A stretch of 64,000 nucleotides of DNA from Venturia oleaginea (GCA_013176395.1 JABMLP010000021.1:248001-312000); one strand, 5' to 3'. Shown: positions 1-12,476, numbered from the stretch's first letter. Translations and numbers: made by a program. The notes: generated by a model from the letters alone, not told the origin.

Positions 1-1978
1 GATTATGCGATTATGATGGCACAGCTTGAGAACGAGATGCTTACGAAGAAAACATTCACATTACATGTGCTTAACCTGCACACGAAGATGACGAGTCATT
101 GCCTTTTTCAACTCTACAACCTCACAATTGAGCTGCTGAAAGCCAACTCGATACTCGAAGATGATGGTGACGACTCGCTGGACGACTCAGATGATCTCGA
201 GAACATACTGGAATCGCTACGGGAGGGTGGAAATCAAGGCCTTCCAGGCAAGAAGATGTGTAAAGGCGGCAGTGTGCTTGGTTTGATCACGAGGAGGCTG
301 GCTTCGATGTCAGGAGATCCGCAGGCACGAGAGCTACTGACGACTTTGCTGCGAGAAGCGAGTCGGCCGTACATGGCTATGCTGAATGAATGGTTACATC
401 ATGGGGGCATTCGGGATCCACACAGCGAGTTCCTAATCAAGGAACAAAAAAGCATCAAGCGAGAACGACTGGACCAAGATTACACAGACGAGTATTGGGA
501 GAAGCGGTACACGATACGTGATAATCTCGTCCCACCTCAACTCGAAGGCGTTAAGGAGAAAGCCTTGCTCGCCGGGAAATATCTCAACGTCGTCCGCGAA
601 TGTGGTGGTGTTGATCTCAGCAAAGAAGTGCGAGATGTACCCACCACCTTTGACGACCCTCGGTTCCTCGAAAATGTGAATGGCGCATATGCTTACGCGA
701 ATTCATCACTCCTCAAACTCCTACTCACCACTCACGCCCTACCGACTCGGCTCCATTCATTAAAACACTACTTCTTCCTCGACCGCGCAGACTGGTTCAC
801 TTACTTCCTCGAGCTCGGAACTTCAGAACTCAAGAAGCCTGCAAGAGAAGTCAATACTGGAAAACTACAATCACTTCTCGATATTGTGCTCCGCCAACCA
901 GGCAGCGTAGCAGCCGACGACCCGTACAAAGACGATGTCAAGGTCGCTATGAACGAGACACTATTGACGGATTGGCTCATGAAAATCGTCAATGTGACAG
1001 GGTTGGATCAAGATGCGCAGGGCGGGATTGCAGCATATACACCTGCCACTACAGCGACCTCTGAAAAAGATAATGCAAGAATTATTGGCTTCGATGCTAT
1101 GGTGCTGGACTACGCTGTTCCCTTCCCATTGAGTTTGGTAGTGAGCCGAGTCACTCTCACTAGGTATCAACTCCTCTTCCGCTACTTGCTATCGCTGAGG
1201 TATTTGGAAACGTTGTTGATGGGGAGTTGGATGGAACATTCGAACGGACGAGCATGGAAACATCGATCGTCTCCGAGAGTCGAACGTGCGAAACGGAGAG
1301 TCTGGACGCTCAGAGCGAGGATGCTCATCTTTGTTCAACAACTCATTTATTACTGCACGACTGAAGTCATTGAGCCGAATTGGCAGGGTCTGATGAACCG
1401 CCTCGATGAAAGCAGCAAGACCGATACGAAAGCGAGAGCGAAAAATCCCGAAGGGACACAAGAGGAAGCGGGCGTCAAAAGAACGGTGGATGAGTTGATG
1501 CAGGATCATGTTGATTTCTTGGCCACGTGTTTGAAGGAGTGTATGCTTACCAACTCCAAGCTCTTGAAGGTATGTTCCATTACTTTTGTTGACAGTGAGA
1601 GCATCGTACTAATCTGCATATCTCTAGCTAAACTCACGTATCCTTCAAACCTGCACCCACTACGCAAACTACACCGCCTCCTTCTCCCGCTACATCTCAC
1701 AATCTGATCCCACCCTCTCCGCCGCACAACCCAATCTTGGGAGATCTCTGGCGGGATCGACGACATCGAGAGCTGGTGATGGCGGAGCGGATATGAATAA
1801 ACTTGTTAAGATGGAAGATCTTTTGACGAAGTTTGAAGATAACTTTTCGAGACATCTTAAGATTTTGTTGGATACGCTTAATTATCTTGCAGCTACTGAG
1901 ACCGTTGTGTTTTTGAGCTTGTGTGCGAGGTTGAGTACTGCGAATGGAGGTGGGGAGGATGAGAGGGTTTTTGGTTGA
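1..1978 (+). CDS. spc97: Gamma-tubulin complex component 2 (Spc97/GCP2 family), 5' truncated by window edge
   Basis: The reading frame is already open at base 1, so the N-terminus lies outside the window. Exon 1 runs to 1569, a 58-base intron (1570-1627, GTATGT...CTCTAG) follows, and exon 2 ends at the TGA at 1976-1978, giving about 639 visible residues. Family knowledge: GCP2 pairs with GCP3 in the gamma-tubulin small complex that nucleates microtubules at spindle pole bodies. The call rests on recognisable GCP2-type segments: an early FTLHVLNLHT block, the stretch GGSVLGLITRRL, the block SRPYMAMLNEWLHHGGIRDP followed by the acidic-basic DPHSEFLIKE region, and the C-terminal gamma-tubulin-binding half with EPNWQGLMNRL and a final helix ending in VVFLSLCARL. 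The intron is supported because it restores a continuous helix LKLNSRILQTCTHYANYTAS across the junction. The spacer inside the C-terminal domain is Ser/Gly/Thr-rich. Confidence 0.9.
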
Positions 1979-3558
1979 GAGTTTCCAGGGCGGAGGGAGA
2001 GTAGTTGATATGATATTGGGATACCAACGTTTTCTACCAGCGTTTGCGGGCTTGAACATGAAATCGATTCCGAGATTAGCCATGTATTGATATTTCTGAG
2101 ATTGTGGACTGCTAGAAATAAGTAAAGTTCGATCCTTTTTCGCAGATTTGATAAGTTCAGGAATTATGATACACTTCTCTCTTAGACTCTAAAAGGTAGG
2201 GAGATAATGAGCTGATAAGTTGATCGTACTCTCTATTTTATTCGTTCGTGCAAATTTGGCGTAGTCGATTGAAGCCTTCTTATCCCCCCTAGCCACGTGA
2301 ATTCCAGCCTTGCCCTAAATCCAGTTAAGTTACGAATAGTTATAGTAGCTTAGATAGATACTTGATTCATAGACTCGCCTTTTTGTCTTCTTTCACGCAA
2401 TAATTAGAATGTGGAGGATTCGACCTACCCTTCCCTTGTACCGACGGGATTAGGTAACTTGCCAGATGGTGGGTTAGAACGGTATATAAGCAGTATTACC
2501 AAAGAGATACTGGTATTTCTGAGATTAATACAACACGATTCCGATATTATAGATCTAACATATCCAGCAAAACCGGTGTCATCTTCTCCTTCTTCCGCTT
2601 TATCGCATTAGGTCACGCTTATAGGATATATTTAGCTAAACGCCGATTTTACGATCATCGAATAGGTCTGCCCAATCGAGTCCCTACCTGTCCCGTACTT
2701 GAATAGATTTGGTGCGAGACCTTCGGAAACGGATGGAAAAAATATCCTATCATACCAGCGAATATAAACTAGGTGGCTTTCGAGAAAATGCGTAGGTCTC
2801 CGGATCAGTGGTTTTAGCACGTGGATTCGATACGTCACAATAAATACCATCAAGCTACCTTCTACCTCACCAAAAACGACCCTCCATTACGAACAATCAC
2901 CATACCCCAAGCAAACCCAGACAAAAAGAAAACTACAACATCAACCACCCCATCCTACCTACTCATAACCTAGCCCACAGAAGCCATATTCACCACCTGC
3001 ACCCTATCCCTCACAAACACATACATCCCCGCCTCATTCTCCTCTACTGTCGATGTACAAGATCGCGCAGTCAAGTCCAACAACCAGGTAAGCAAATTAC
3101 CTCCCCAGCGTCAGCGCGTAAACTTGACTCACCACTGACAGGCTCCATAGTACCTCAGTCACCACCATCGTCCAAGTCCAAATTCATAGCCACCAAGATT
3201 CCCTCCCTACCACTTTTGCCATTACAAAGCTCGCACTTACCACGTCGTCGAGATAGGAGTCTTGCCACATCCGAATTGCGGCCGGTGATGGGTGCAATTA
3301 GTACAGGAGAAAGTCTGTTAGAAAGTTCTTAGAGCGCATTACCAGAAACGAGGCCCCTTTTTATCCAATATGCAACAAGCATAGCTTTACAAATACGACA
3401 AGCGGAGCAGTTAGGCCTCAAGTATTGTCAATCCGAATCAGGAGAAATGAGAGGCCAGTTTCAAAAGAGAAATCGAGTTTGCGCAAGTAGTAGAGAAGAC
3501 ATACTGGCCCATATATACTCCGCAAATTCTGCCGTTTGAAAAAGACATCCACCCCAAC
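1979..3558. other. Gene-free stretch
   Basis: No convincing coding region on either strand; short open frames start at non-ATG codons and show no domain. Part of it (about 2880-3060) is strikingly poor in G on the plus strand. It probably holds the 3' ends of the flanking genes. Confidence 0.5.
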
Positions 3559-4401
3559 TCAGAAATCATACTTTTTCCTAGGCCCAACCCTTTCCCTCTC
3601 CTTGTCACACAAGAGATCAACCTGCCTATTCAAAGCATCAATGACCTGGGTAGACTGATAAACCTCATATCTCAGCGCATCCTTCTCCTCCTCGCTAAGC
3701 ATAACCTTCCTCTTCATGACATATTCCTTGTCCGAAATATCCTGGACAATTGCTTCCAAGTCCATTACCTGGTTGCACAACTGGTTTCGGAGGTCCGATA
3801 TAACGTTGGCTCTCAAGACGCTGGCTTCGAGAATGGCAAGTGCGAACGTATCGTCTAAGGATCATAAGAGAAGATCGTCAGCGGGTATTCGGGTACTTCT
3901 GGGTTGGGTCTGTAGAATTCTTTGTCGACGGTGAATGGGTTGTTAGGGCTTTTTGAATGATTATCTTCCATTGGAACATATCCGCCGACACCAGGTTCAT
4001 GTGAAAAGATAGTCTGCGGATATTTGTGCGGGATGGCCTCTTTCATAGGAACATATTCGCCGAATTCCGCCTCGCCCCAATCAATTCGAGGTCGTTTGAC
4101 TTGCTGGATTTCGACGTCCCAATTCCAGTCCAGCAAATCGTTGACTTGTTGATTCAAAGAGTTGATGACTAGAGTGAAGAGATCGAAATCGTTACGCAGA
4201 GCTTTATTATCATTCATTCGGTCCATCAATGTTTGACCCAAGGATAGTTCTTTTGGATGTGTTTTTGGAGGAGAGATGCGATCTGCCTCTCTTTGACGGA
4301 AATGTCGTATTTGAGTTCTGCGACGGAGGCTGGCTTACCTTTATTCGGGCCATTGGTATCGGAGCCTGGAAGCCGAGTTGTGTCAGTGAACTGTCATGCA
4401 T
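3559..4401 (-). CDS. Doubtful coiled-coil protein gene, structure broken or unresolved
   Basis: I do not recognise a family. Reading the minus strand, a possible start at 4401 gives MHDSSLTQLGFQAPIPMARIK. The heptad-like stretch ELKYDISVKERQIASLLQKH follows in a different frame, and a third frame continues with MDRMNDNKALRNDFDLFTLVINSLNQQ. A last block (3559 to about 3853) is strongly coiled-coil: LRNQLCNQVMDLEAIVQDIS, then a Glu/Lys-rich helix ending in KKYDF and a stop. Joining the pieces needs introns of about 21 and 42 bases, shorter than any other intron in this window, although the second candidate has a CTGAC branch-like site and a TTAG end. Two internal lines resemble each other (EYVPMKEAIPHKYPQTIFS and GYVPMEDNHSKSP...), so a small repeat may be present. 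It could be a pseudogene; no ATG-initiated frame covers it. Confidence 0.3.
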
Positions 4402-4418
4402 CGATTTATTTCGCGATA

Positions 4419-5311
4419 CTAGTCCATACTGCGTCGTTTCCGGCTCACATCATCGGAGGGATACCTGTCATCGCGAAACCTTGACCTCGTTTCCGGTGAA
4501 AAAGACCTGTCATTACGACGTCTGCCAGCCTTGTAGGGTGATCTCGAACGGTCATCGGCCTCACGTCGTCTGCGGTGGCCATCATCTCGACGCCTGTCCC
4601 TGCTCCGCGACCTATCCTTGGAGCGTCTCACATCTCGGTCTCGCGATGCTGATGGTCTGCACTTCCTTTGCTCGTCTTCTCTTGATAGGGAACGGTGTCT
4701 CCTGTGTCTGCGGCCTCCATCCTCTCGCGACTCTGAGCGCTCTCTCTTAAATCTGCGACCTTCTCCATCCCTCGATGCCGAACGATGTCTCCTGTGTCTG
4801 CGTCCTTCATCTCTCGAGGAGGACCTGTGACGCCTGTGTCTATGACGTTTCTCGTCACGGTTGCGACTGCGAGATCTGTGCCTCCTCCTTTTCTTCTTCT
4901 CCTCCTCGATCTCTTTAGGCTTCTCGTCCTCCAATTTGTTCTTTCCTTCACCCAGCGGAATCAGGTTGGAGTTCTTGTCAGGTGGAGGCAGGCCTAGAGC
5001 AATACACCTAGCTTCCTCTTCAGCTTCCTTGATCTTGCGGATCTCTTCTTTTCGCTTCTCGGCCGCCGTCATTTCCCCTTCCTGAGTGCCATCTCCCTTT
5101 GCATACCAATTGAGATCCTTTCCCTGCTGCCACCGTCCGACCGGGGCCATGAGTGAGTGGCCCAGGTAGTTTTCTCGTTGCGCATCGTTCTTTACGTCTT
5201 CCCACTTGAAGTCGGCGCGACCTCCCCTGTGAGGTTTTAGTGAAGTGCATGTGAGCTGAAAGAGTGGACGTACCGTGAGCCCTCCTTACGAACAGTCTGG
5301 AGAAGATCCAT
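4419..5311 (-). CDS. MMTAG2-like RS-rich nuclear protein (multiple myeloma tumour-associated protein 2 domain)
   Basis: Exon 1 is 5311-5274 and encodes [12 protein letters not shown]; a 47-base intron (5273-5227, GTACGT...CTCACAG) follows, then exon 2 is 5226-4419; 281 residues. The N-terminal 50 residues match the conserved MMtag domain as I know it: [20 protein letters not shown], then [25 protein letters not shown] short Glu-rich helix ([15 protein letters not shown]) follows. The remaining ~160 residues are arginine/serine-rich ([18 protein letters not shown] and similar), as in splicing-linked nuclear proteins. The family has no known enzymatic activity; a nuclear, RNA-processing-linked role is inference from the RS tail. 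The gene is divergent from MED6, with 166 bases between the two start codons, so they share a promoter region. Its stop lies 18 bases from the putative coiled-coil gene on the same strand. Confidence 0.85.
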
Positions 5312-5477
5312 TGTGTCTATTGTGGGGTGCAGATGTGAAGAAGAGGGTGAGGCCAGTAAGTTAACAAAGCCGAGCCGCTAAAAATAGGCTACCTACCCCA
5401 CTAAATGAGGCTCCATCAACAGCTTCCTTGTTCCCACCCGCAAACACGCAAGCAAGAGCTCTCCACAGCAATCAACA

Positions 5478-6636
5478 ATGTCGGCCTCTCTCGAAAATAC
5501 CGTCTGGAGCGACCCAGCTCTCATAGAGTACCTGAACAGCTACTATGTCCCCGAAGGCTTCTTACCAGGCATCAACGCTGAATCGGTCCATGCCTACTTC
5601 CTCAACTCGCCCTTCGTCGACGATATGTCCAATAATGCTTTACTCAGAGGCCAGGCCGCGGCAGCACCAAATGGAAAATGGATGTTCGACCGTAAAGCCT
5701 TGGATGCGAAGCTAGATAGAATGGAAGGGATCGAGTATCGCATCGTCGAAGGCCCTGAGACAAGCTATGGGCTAGCGCAACTTGGAAATCCCGTCTGGGT
5801 TATTAGGAAACAATTTAGGGAAAAGAAAAAGAGCGAGGCGAGAGGGGAGTATTACAGGGTTACGAGGGTGGAGGGGACCTATTTCGTCATGGGGGAATTG
5901 GTTTACATGGCCCCGAGTTTGGAGGATGTACTGAGGATACGTTTGGTATGTTGGATACCTCTATGTTTTCCTGTAGAGAAGGATATATACAGCATGACAC
6001 TAATAGACGTCGCAGATGGCAGCAACTCGCGCCATGCAAAAATTCTACAAAGCAGCTCACGAACTCTACCTCTTCTCCCCTGATCGAGGCTATTCATACC
6101 ACTCCACAACCAAATCCTCAAAATCAAAAGCCCTCTTCGAATCAACCCGAACCTCCCGCGCCAACTCGCCCGCTCTAGACACAGCATCTCAAATCTCGGC
6201 TCAACCGCCCACCACCAACGCAAAAGGCGAAACACAATCCCAGCCCTCCGACGATCGGGCAATTGCCAATTCCTTCCAATTAGCAGTGCGATGGGGAAAT
6301 GAATACATGGATGAGAATCCTCTCATCGGTGAACCGGGTGCTCTCAAACTCTCATCTACATCGCGGCAATTGAAAGATCAACAAGAAAAGGTCCAAGCAA
6401 CCGAGGCATCAAAAGCGGCGCAGAAGTTGAAAGAGAAGGAAGCAGAGAGTGCAAGGGCAAGTGTGGCAGCTACACCCACTCCGGCACCGCCCGTGATCAA
6501 GACGAGTGATCTAAAGAAGGGAAGTATTAGTAAGGGAAAGAGTCCTACGAGTGCGGTGAGTGACGGTGGCGTCAAGAAGGTGAGGAGGAAGAGCACGAAG
6601 CCTGGGACGCCTGGCGTGACGAGTTCAACCTCGTGA
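5478..6636 (+). CDS. med6: Mediator complex subunit 6
   Basis: Exon 1 is 5478-5945, the intron is 5946-6015 (GTATGT, ACTAAT branch site at about 5999, GCAG) and exon 2 is 6016-6636; 362 residues. The N-terminal half carries the Med6 signature order: a start like NTVWSDPALIEYL, then the FLNSPFVDDMSNNALLRGQ block and MEGIEYRIVEGPE. Next come the WVIRKQFREKK segment and YYRVTRVEGTYFVMGELVYM, followed by APSLEDVLRIRL at the splice junction. Family knowledge: Med6 sits in the head module of Mediator and is needed for RNA polymerase II initiation. The C-terminal third is low-complexity (Ala/Lys/Glu, then Lys/Ser/Pro: GGVKKVRRKSTKPGTPG), typical of filamentous fungi. An upstream TAATAG inside the intron could be mistaken for the acceptor, but only 6015 restores the frame with normal branch spacing. 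Confidence 0.9.
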
Positions 6637-7612
6637 GAAAAACTGCAGTTCTTCGATATTTCAATATGGGTGAAGGCATCAGCATGGCCTCGTATATCAG
6701 CATAGATGTGGTTTAGCATAGGTTTTGGTTTTGGATTGTACATGATACCCCGGCTTGTTTTACAGGCGCCAATGAATAACCCGAATTCACTCAGAATATG
6801 GTCCTCTTCAACGCAATCTACATACGACCAGATCTCGCCGTGGCCAAGAAAGATGCTTTGGTTATAGGTGAGAAGATCCGACAACGCAGGTAAGCGAGGT
6901 GACTATCGAACAGAAAGCGTAGAGGAGTGTCAGACAAGCAAGTCGCACGGAGTACAGAAGAGCTTGGGATCATTAGAATACCTAGTAGACATCTCGGAAG
7001 TGGTCGGGACTCTTCTTCCCGAGGACGCTATGTTTCAGAATGGCCGTTGAGCAGTCATCCTTATATTTGCTTTTCATGATTGTGGAGCTTCTGATTAATG
7101 CTTTCTCGTTGAAGCGTGGTTGTAATGTAAGAAACCTACCTACTTAAGGCTTCAACGACGTCTTTAAGTATGATGCTCTAATCGTATTTAAGAACATCAG
7201 TCGTGACGATTCTTTGGCTTAGGTTGACCATTATTATGTACAAGTAAAGTAAGAGTCTACTGCGAACGACTCCAAGATCAACATGAAAGATGGTTCAAGA
7301 ATATTTCATCGAAATGACAATGGAACCATCCAACTCTACCTTCCCCAAAGACGCCTCAGACGACGCGTAGACAAGGAAAGGAAATACCAACCCCACAGCA
7401 TAGCTCCCCCTAGTCCCCTCGCCATGGAACAGAGCGGTACGAAGAGCGAGCGGCAAATGTGCGGTTTTGGTCCTGGTTCTATTCCCTATTCCTATTTCTA
7501 ATTTCCATAGTTGAGGATATGGTATAAGGATCTGTATTATCTCGATTCGTCCCTTTAAGTGTTCATCAATCCTCACCACCATCACCATCACCATCATAAA
7601 TTCATCACCACC
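6637..7612 (+). other. Gene-free stretch with 5' leader of the next gene
   Basis: No supported gene. Just upstream of the next start, around 7574-7597, lies a short CACCAT microsatellite (CACCACCATCACCATCACC...), in the presumed 5' leader. Confidence 0.5.
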
Positions 7613-7922
7613 ATGCAATTCCAAACCCTCACTCTCGTCCTCACCCTCGCCCTCGCCTCGGTCGGCACGGCGCAGTACTGTAAAGACCCGCCTCCACGGT
7701 GTGCATCGGGAAGTGGGTTCCGTGGTCCAGGTGGTCCTACTGCTGTATGTATATTCCAGTACTCTTTTTGAATAAAAGGATGTGGAGAGGGGAATAAGAG
7801 CTAATGATGGGGTATAGTGCTCGAAAGATAACTGCAGTCTGGGGCAATGCGGGGGACCGGCGTCTACGAGGACGAAGAACCATTGTTGTATTGGGGACCC
7901 TATCAATTACTGTGTTCAATAG
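7613..7922 (+). CDS. Small secreted cysteine-rich protein (78 aa, 8 Cys)
   Basis: Two exons: 7613-7744 and 7818-7922, joined across a 73-base intron (GTATGT...GTATAG, both in phase 0). The first ~19 residues (MQFQTLTLVLTLALASVGT, then AQ) form a clear signal peptide with a likely cut after GTAQ or TA. The mature part is about 57 residues. It contains eight cysteines: YC, RC, AC, NC, QC, a CC pair and a final YC two residues before the end. It starts CKDPPPRC and the second exon reads CSKDNCSLGQCGGPAS, then HCCIGDPINYC. Eight cysteines in a small secreted fungal protein suggest four disulfides, as in effectors, antimicrobial proteins or hydrophobins. The hydrophobin spacing is absent and only one CC pair is present, so hydrophobin is unlikely. 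I do not recognise a named family. The CACCAT repeat sits in its 5' leader. Confidence 0.7.
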
Positions 7923-8698
7923 TTGGGTGGTTTGGGGGCGGTGCGGGTAGTTGTGTAGATGGGGTAGTGGTTATTGAAGTGTCGAATTGAAGTTGCCGAG
8001 TACTGGATGCTCATGGTTCAGCTCTCGAAGTTGCCGATGTTATTTTTGGGGTTTTTTGGTGGGAGAAGAGATGGATAGCTGAAATGTATCACTTCTCAAT
8101 TGAAAAGGGTATGAAAATGGTGCTTCGTCTGTAAGGCTAGATGTTGAATCATAGACACTTAACCCGATCAAGCAAACTCGAGTAATGTTGGTCAGCTGAA
8201 GTTGATCCTGAGGGCAATTCCATAGATGAGATGTGATGTCTGTTGTAGTGGTGGAGTTGAGGGGGATAGGGTCGCTGTTTCGAGTTGACAGCGAAACGGG
8301 CCGTCACTGCAGGCGATTCAGTTTCTCGCCTCCCACGACCTGTCATGCCTCGAGACTCGCTCAGGCCTTCGCGGGGATTCGCGTGTGGACCGAGAAGCGA
8401 GATGGCAACCATTACAGGCTTGGTTCCCCTATTCCATCCAGGCCCAGCTCAATGGTCCAAGCGAGCGCCGGCCGTGCTGCTGAAGCTCGTTGCTTGTAGC
8501 TTGTCCATCTTAATGTACATCTTCTCATCATCCTCTCTTTTGGAACTGTCCTTTGTCCTGTCCTTACCTTCATTGCTGGCTTAATGTGCATCGATGCGGA
8601 TAGTTATCACGGTAAGCAAGGAATCCCGAGATTGATGATCGCCGCTCTAACGATTCATGAACAAGGGATCAAATGAATGAAGGTATCACTATATCAGA
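7923..8698. other. Gene-free stretch
   Basis: I see nothing convincing here; short open frames on both strands lack domains and have irregular composition. Confidence 0.5.
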
Positions 8699-11600
8699 AT
8701 GAGCGCATCAAGCGATGTTGGAACCGACAAGACAAGAATCGCTGTGTCCGGCCGGCCTACTTCGACTCTGCAACATGTCTACTTCTTCGTCAACGTCAAC
8801 GTCAACGGTCGCGAAAGCCAAACGGCTTCTTTAGCTGCAGAAGTGTATACCAGCCTTCAAGACGGACAAGAAAACGACCACTTCACCATCGCCTCATCTT
8901 CTGCCATGTCTTCCAAATGCGGGGAGCCCATTGCGTCCGCGAAGGATATCGGCATGCCGACCGTCGTTGACATTCCCGCTGATGCAAAGTCTGTGGCTAT
9001 ATTGAAGACGATAAAGGCGAATAAAATCAAACGGGCTGCATCTACGGCCAAGGCCATGAAGACCGAAAAGACTAAGCCCGCCATTTCGATACCGCAAGAC
9101 ACCTCCGGACATTTCCAAACTCTATGCGCAGAATGGGATATCAAAACAATGCCACCCTTTACTTTCCAGAACGCTATAGACGGTCTCTTTGGGAATGCAC
9201 TCACTAGTGCTCTCACTGCTAGCTCGTCGATACTCGGCCAGATATCCCATCTTTGTGTCCTGCCCGAGAAATCAAGTCTGGTCATGTTGAGCAATGGTCC
9301 TATTCGCTGGGTGCCATCAACTTTGCTCGAGTTTCAAATCCCGGAAGAGACTCCGATTCAGCATGGCGGCGAGACAATCATCATACTTTCGGCGAATATC
9401 AAGATCGACTACTCCAAGGATGGCACCTACACCGTCTTGTTGTCCGCAAACAGGCTCGGCGACGACGATAGGACGTGGTCTTGGTCAGAATCGAACGTTG
9501 GGCTTGCTGCAAGATTACAGTACAAACAGGAGCTTCTCCCTGTGACTCTGTCTCACACTGGTGAAAACGGTAAGGCAACTGTTTGCTGAAAGCTGATGGA
9601 TGCTGACAGTGGATTTAGTTTCAGTCGCGATGAAACAGCTTGAAGGAATCACGGCTCTGGAACTCATTGAGGCTTTGGGTCTTCCGTTAGGCGCATTGAT
9701 CAATCTGCCTCTAGTAGGCAGGAAGCTGAAATCCGTTTTGACTCGTGCTACCTTTGAATACAGTCGCCTTCTAGACCGATCAACGTCGCCGTCTATTCTC
9801 TCGGGACGGGTTGTCTTCCGCCGTGAACGCTTGCAGCTGGGTTCCTTTGATCTCAGCGACCCCGAGTTTTCCATCGTCTACAGCTCCTCCAGAAGTCTTG
9901 TTTCGATCGATGAAGGACAATGGACCTTCCAAATCTCAGCTTATCAGACGGCTCTCCAGTTGAAAACTCTAGTCGACTACGCAGCTGTTGATTATCTGGC
10001 TCGCTTTCATGTTCAGCCAAAAGCCACACTGGGTCTGGTAGACTTCTTGAAACTTCTTGCTCCGAACCAGATCAAACCTGCCTCTCAGAAAGCATTGAAA
10101 GACTTCATTGTTGACAAAGCTGACGTGGTACTCGACACCTCGGATTGGTCTGCCATCTCTTGCTCTGGAGATATGAGATTTCCTGGCGGACTTCCCTCTT
10201 TATTCGAGTACGATGCGTACTCCTCGGATGACATTGCTTTGACATCAACTATTGAAGTACCTGTACGTGGCTACGATGTCGATATCCTGGCATTTCAATC
10301 ATTTTTCGATTCGAGGCCAGAGGTACTTGCTCAGCAGAGGGAGACTACGTTCGCGATTGAGGATGACGAGATTATGGTGGCGGCACCTTTAAATAATGAC
10401 GCGCTTTGGAAGACACTCGCCCTTGCCGTCAAAGAGCATGCGCAAACGGACGGCACAATCGTCGAACCTGGGATTAACGAGGTGCCAGAAATCGCGTCAT
10501 CAACACCAAGTCATACAGTATCTGACAGTGAGACCAAAGACGAAAGGGTGACGTTCCTCAAGGTTCACCGAGCCAGCGTGATTCAAATGGCTACCGCTGT
10601 AGTGCCAGGAAGCCCCTTGCCTTCACCCATGATTGTTACCATCGCGTCCGGGACCGATGGCCCAGCAGCTGCTTCTGCTCGAAGGTCAACTCGTTTGATT
10701 CCAAGTCCAATCATGTCTACGCCACGACCAGTGGTCGTTCCGACAGTGGAGGAAGTGGATGAGATCATAGCAGAACAGGCCTTTAGTCTATCCATTGTCA
10801 CCGACCCGACAATTGCTGGTGACCATCTCGAAAGGCCGCCGAGTGCGATCCCGGAAAAATCAGTCACTAGCTCGACTTTCCCATCGCCCTCGCCAAGTGT
10901 GGCAAGTAGTTCTCCAAATTTTGAGCAAAGGGAATTGGACCAGAAATCCAGCACGTCCAGTCTCGGAAGTGAATTCCAGACCTCCAATAAGGACACTCCT
11001 CCCGAGCTAACCTTCTACACCACGGCGGAAGATGAGGTACTCGAGAGCGACCCAATCACGGATGCACAAGATCCTTTAAACCTTGACGAAATAGAATCTG
11101 TCGCATCATGTTCAGGAGTGGAGACACTGGCACTCGATACTCAGCGAAACAGGCTATCACAAGAGGTTTCCACATCCAAAGCAACGCTAAATCCGATTTC
11201 TTATTTAAATCATCAGGTTCCTGTCACCGATGCCATTCTTGACTTCGATTTCTCAGATGCCTTTGATTCGTCAATGGAGTTCACGCAGATCGGGGAGCCT
11301 GTTTTTGCCAGCGAAGAATCTTTAGAGCACGAAACAGAGGCAGGACAGGTGCCAGTTGCTGCAGACCTTGTCCACGCAGTGTCCTCTGACGCAACATTGA
11401 AAGAAGAGGTGTCGCCCGCTGCAGAATCCGATAATGTCAAGGAACTTGTCACACCACCCACTCGAAAGATCTCCATCGCCACGAGCCGTACGAACCCAAT
11501 GGTGAACAAGGAAGAAGCTGTCGAAGAAGTTGTCGAGGATGACGCACCAATGGAAGAGGAGTTTAGACCACAACGAGCAAGAAGAGACCGATCAGAGAGA

Positions 11601-12476
11601 AGACCAGCAAGACGAGTCAGAGAACCATCGCATTTGGTAGAAATATTCGAAACCAGTGCTCCATCCCCTGCTACATCTACGGAACAGGTCGAGCAAAAGC
11701 CCACCCCAAAAATTACGGAGCATATCCCATCAGAGGAAACCAGATCGACAGCGATATCACCACAAACCTCACAACTCAAACAAGAAAAGGCCAGCAAAGC
11801 TTCTCCCGTCGCTCCTACCACAGACGACATCCGACCCCTCCAATCCGCGACCTCAGATCTGGGAATGAACAAACGAAGCCGCCGCAAATCCATGCGCAAC
11901 CTGCTCAAACGCGCTGTCTCCTTTGGAAATCTGAAAGAACAACCAATTCCCCCATCTCGCAACATTTCTACCTCCACCTCCGATATGGCCGTTCCGCATC
12001 CACCCACCGTGATGAACGGGTCTTTCGCCTCCGGCACCACTGAGGGATGGCAAGTCGACGCCGGCCGCAACACCATCAAAGTCCTCAGAGACGAATCAAA
12101 AAGCTATAAACACAACCTCGTCGTTACAGTCCGTCGCTCATCTCTTTCTGGTGCCTGTCTCCGACAGCGACTCGCTACACAAGCGGGTTCGAAATTGAGA
12201 TTTAGCTTAAAGCTGAAATATGGAATGATTGGTGATGGTGTCCTTAGTGTTCTTGTTGATGGCAAGGTCGTTGCTAGGCATATGGCTAGTAGTGGACAGG
12301 GAGAGGTGTTTGACGTACAGGGTTCTTTCGTTTGTGAGAAGAGGGGGACGCTTTTGGAGTTAGAGATGAAGAGTCCGTTTGGGAAGATGATGGTGTTTGA
12401 GATTTCGGGTGTGGCTGTTGAGAAATTGGGGACGGGGAGTTATGGTCTTGGTCTTGGTGGGGGTTTTCTTGCATAG
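8699..12476 (+). CDS. Large orphan protein with C-terminal jelly-roll-like domain (about 1240 aa)
   Basis: Exon 1 is 8699-9569. The donor GTAAGG is at 9570, and three acceptors in the same frame are possible (9609, 9618, 9624); the last, with a CTGAC branch site upstream, gives a 55-base intron and 1240 residues. I do not recognise a family for the N-terminal half. It holds a globular-looking region (residues ~1-560) with several beta-rich stretches, such as WVPSTLLEFQIPEETPIQHG and FDLSDPEFSIVYSSSRSLVS. Residues ~560-1090 are Ser/Thr/Pro/Glu-rich and probably disordered, with a basic cluster (RPQRARRDRSERRPARR) near 920. The last ~140 residues (NGSFASGTTEGWQVDAGR to the end) resemble a galactose-binding/CBM-like beta-sandwich seen in fungal surface or enzyme-associated proteins; this is by pattern only. 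There is no signal peptide or membrane segment. A GTCAAC triplet repeat near 8789 encodes Val-Asn pairs. Confidence 0.75.

Noticed and set aside
2411..2611. 66-residue plus frame
   Set aside because: It starts at a GTG codon in AT-rich intergenic sequence; no supporting features.
11213..12079. Long minus-strand frame (288 aa)
   Set aside because: It is the shadow of the 8699-12476 gene; composition is Ser/Cys-rich as expected for the reverse of its disordered region.
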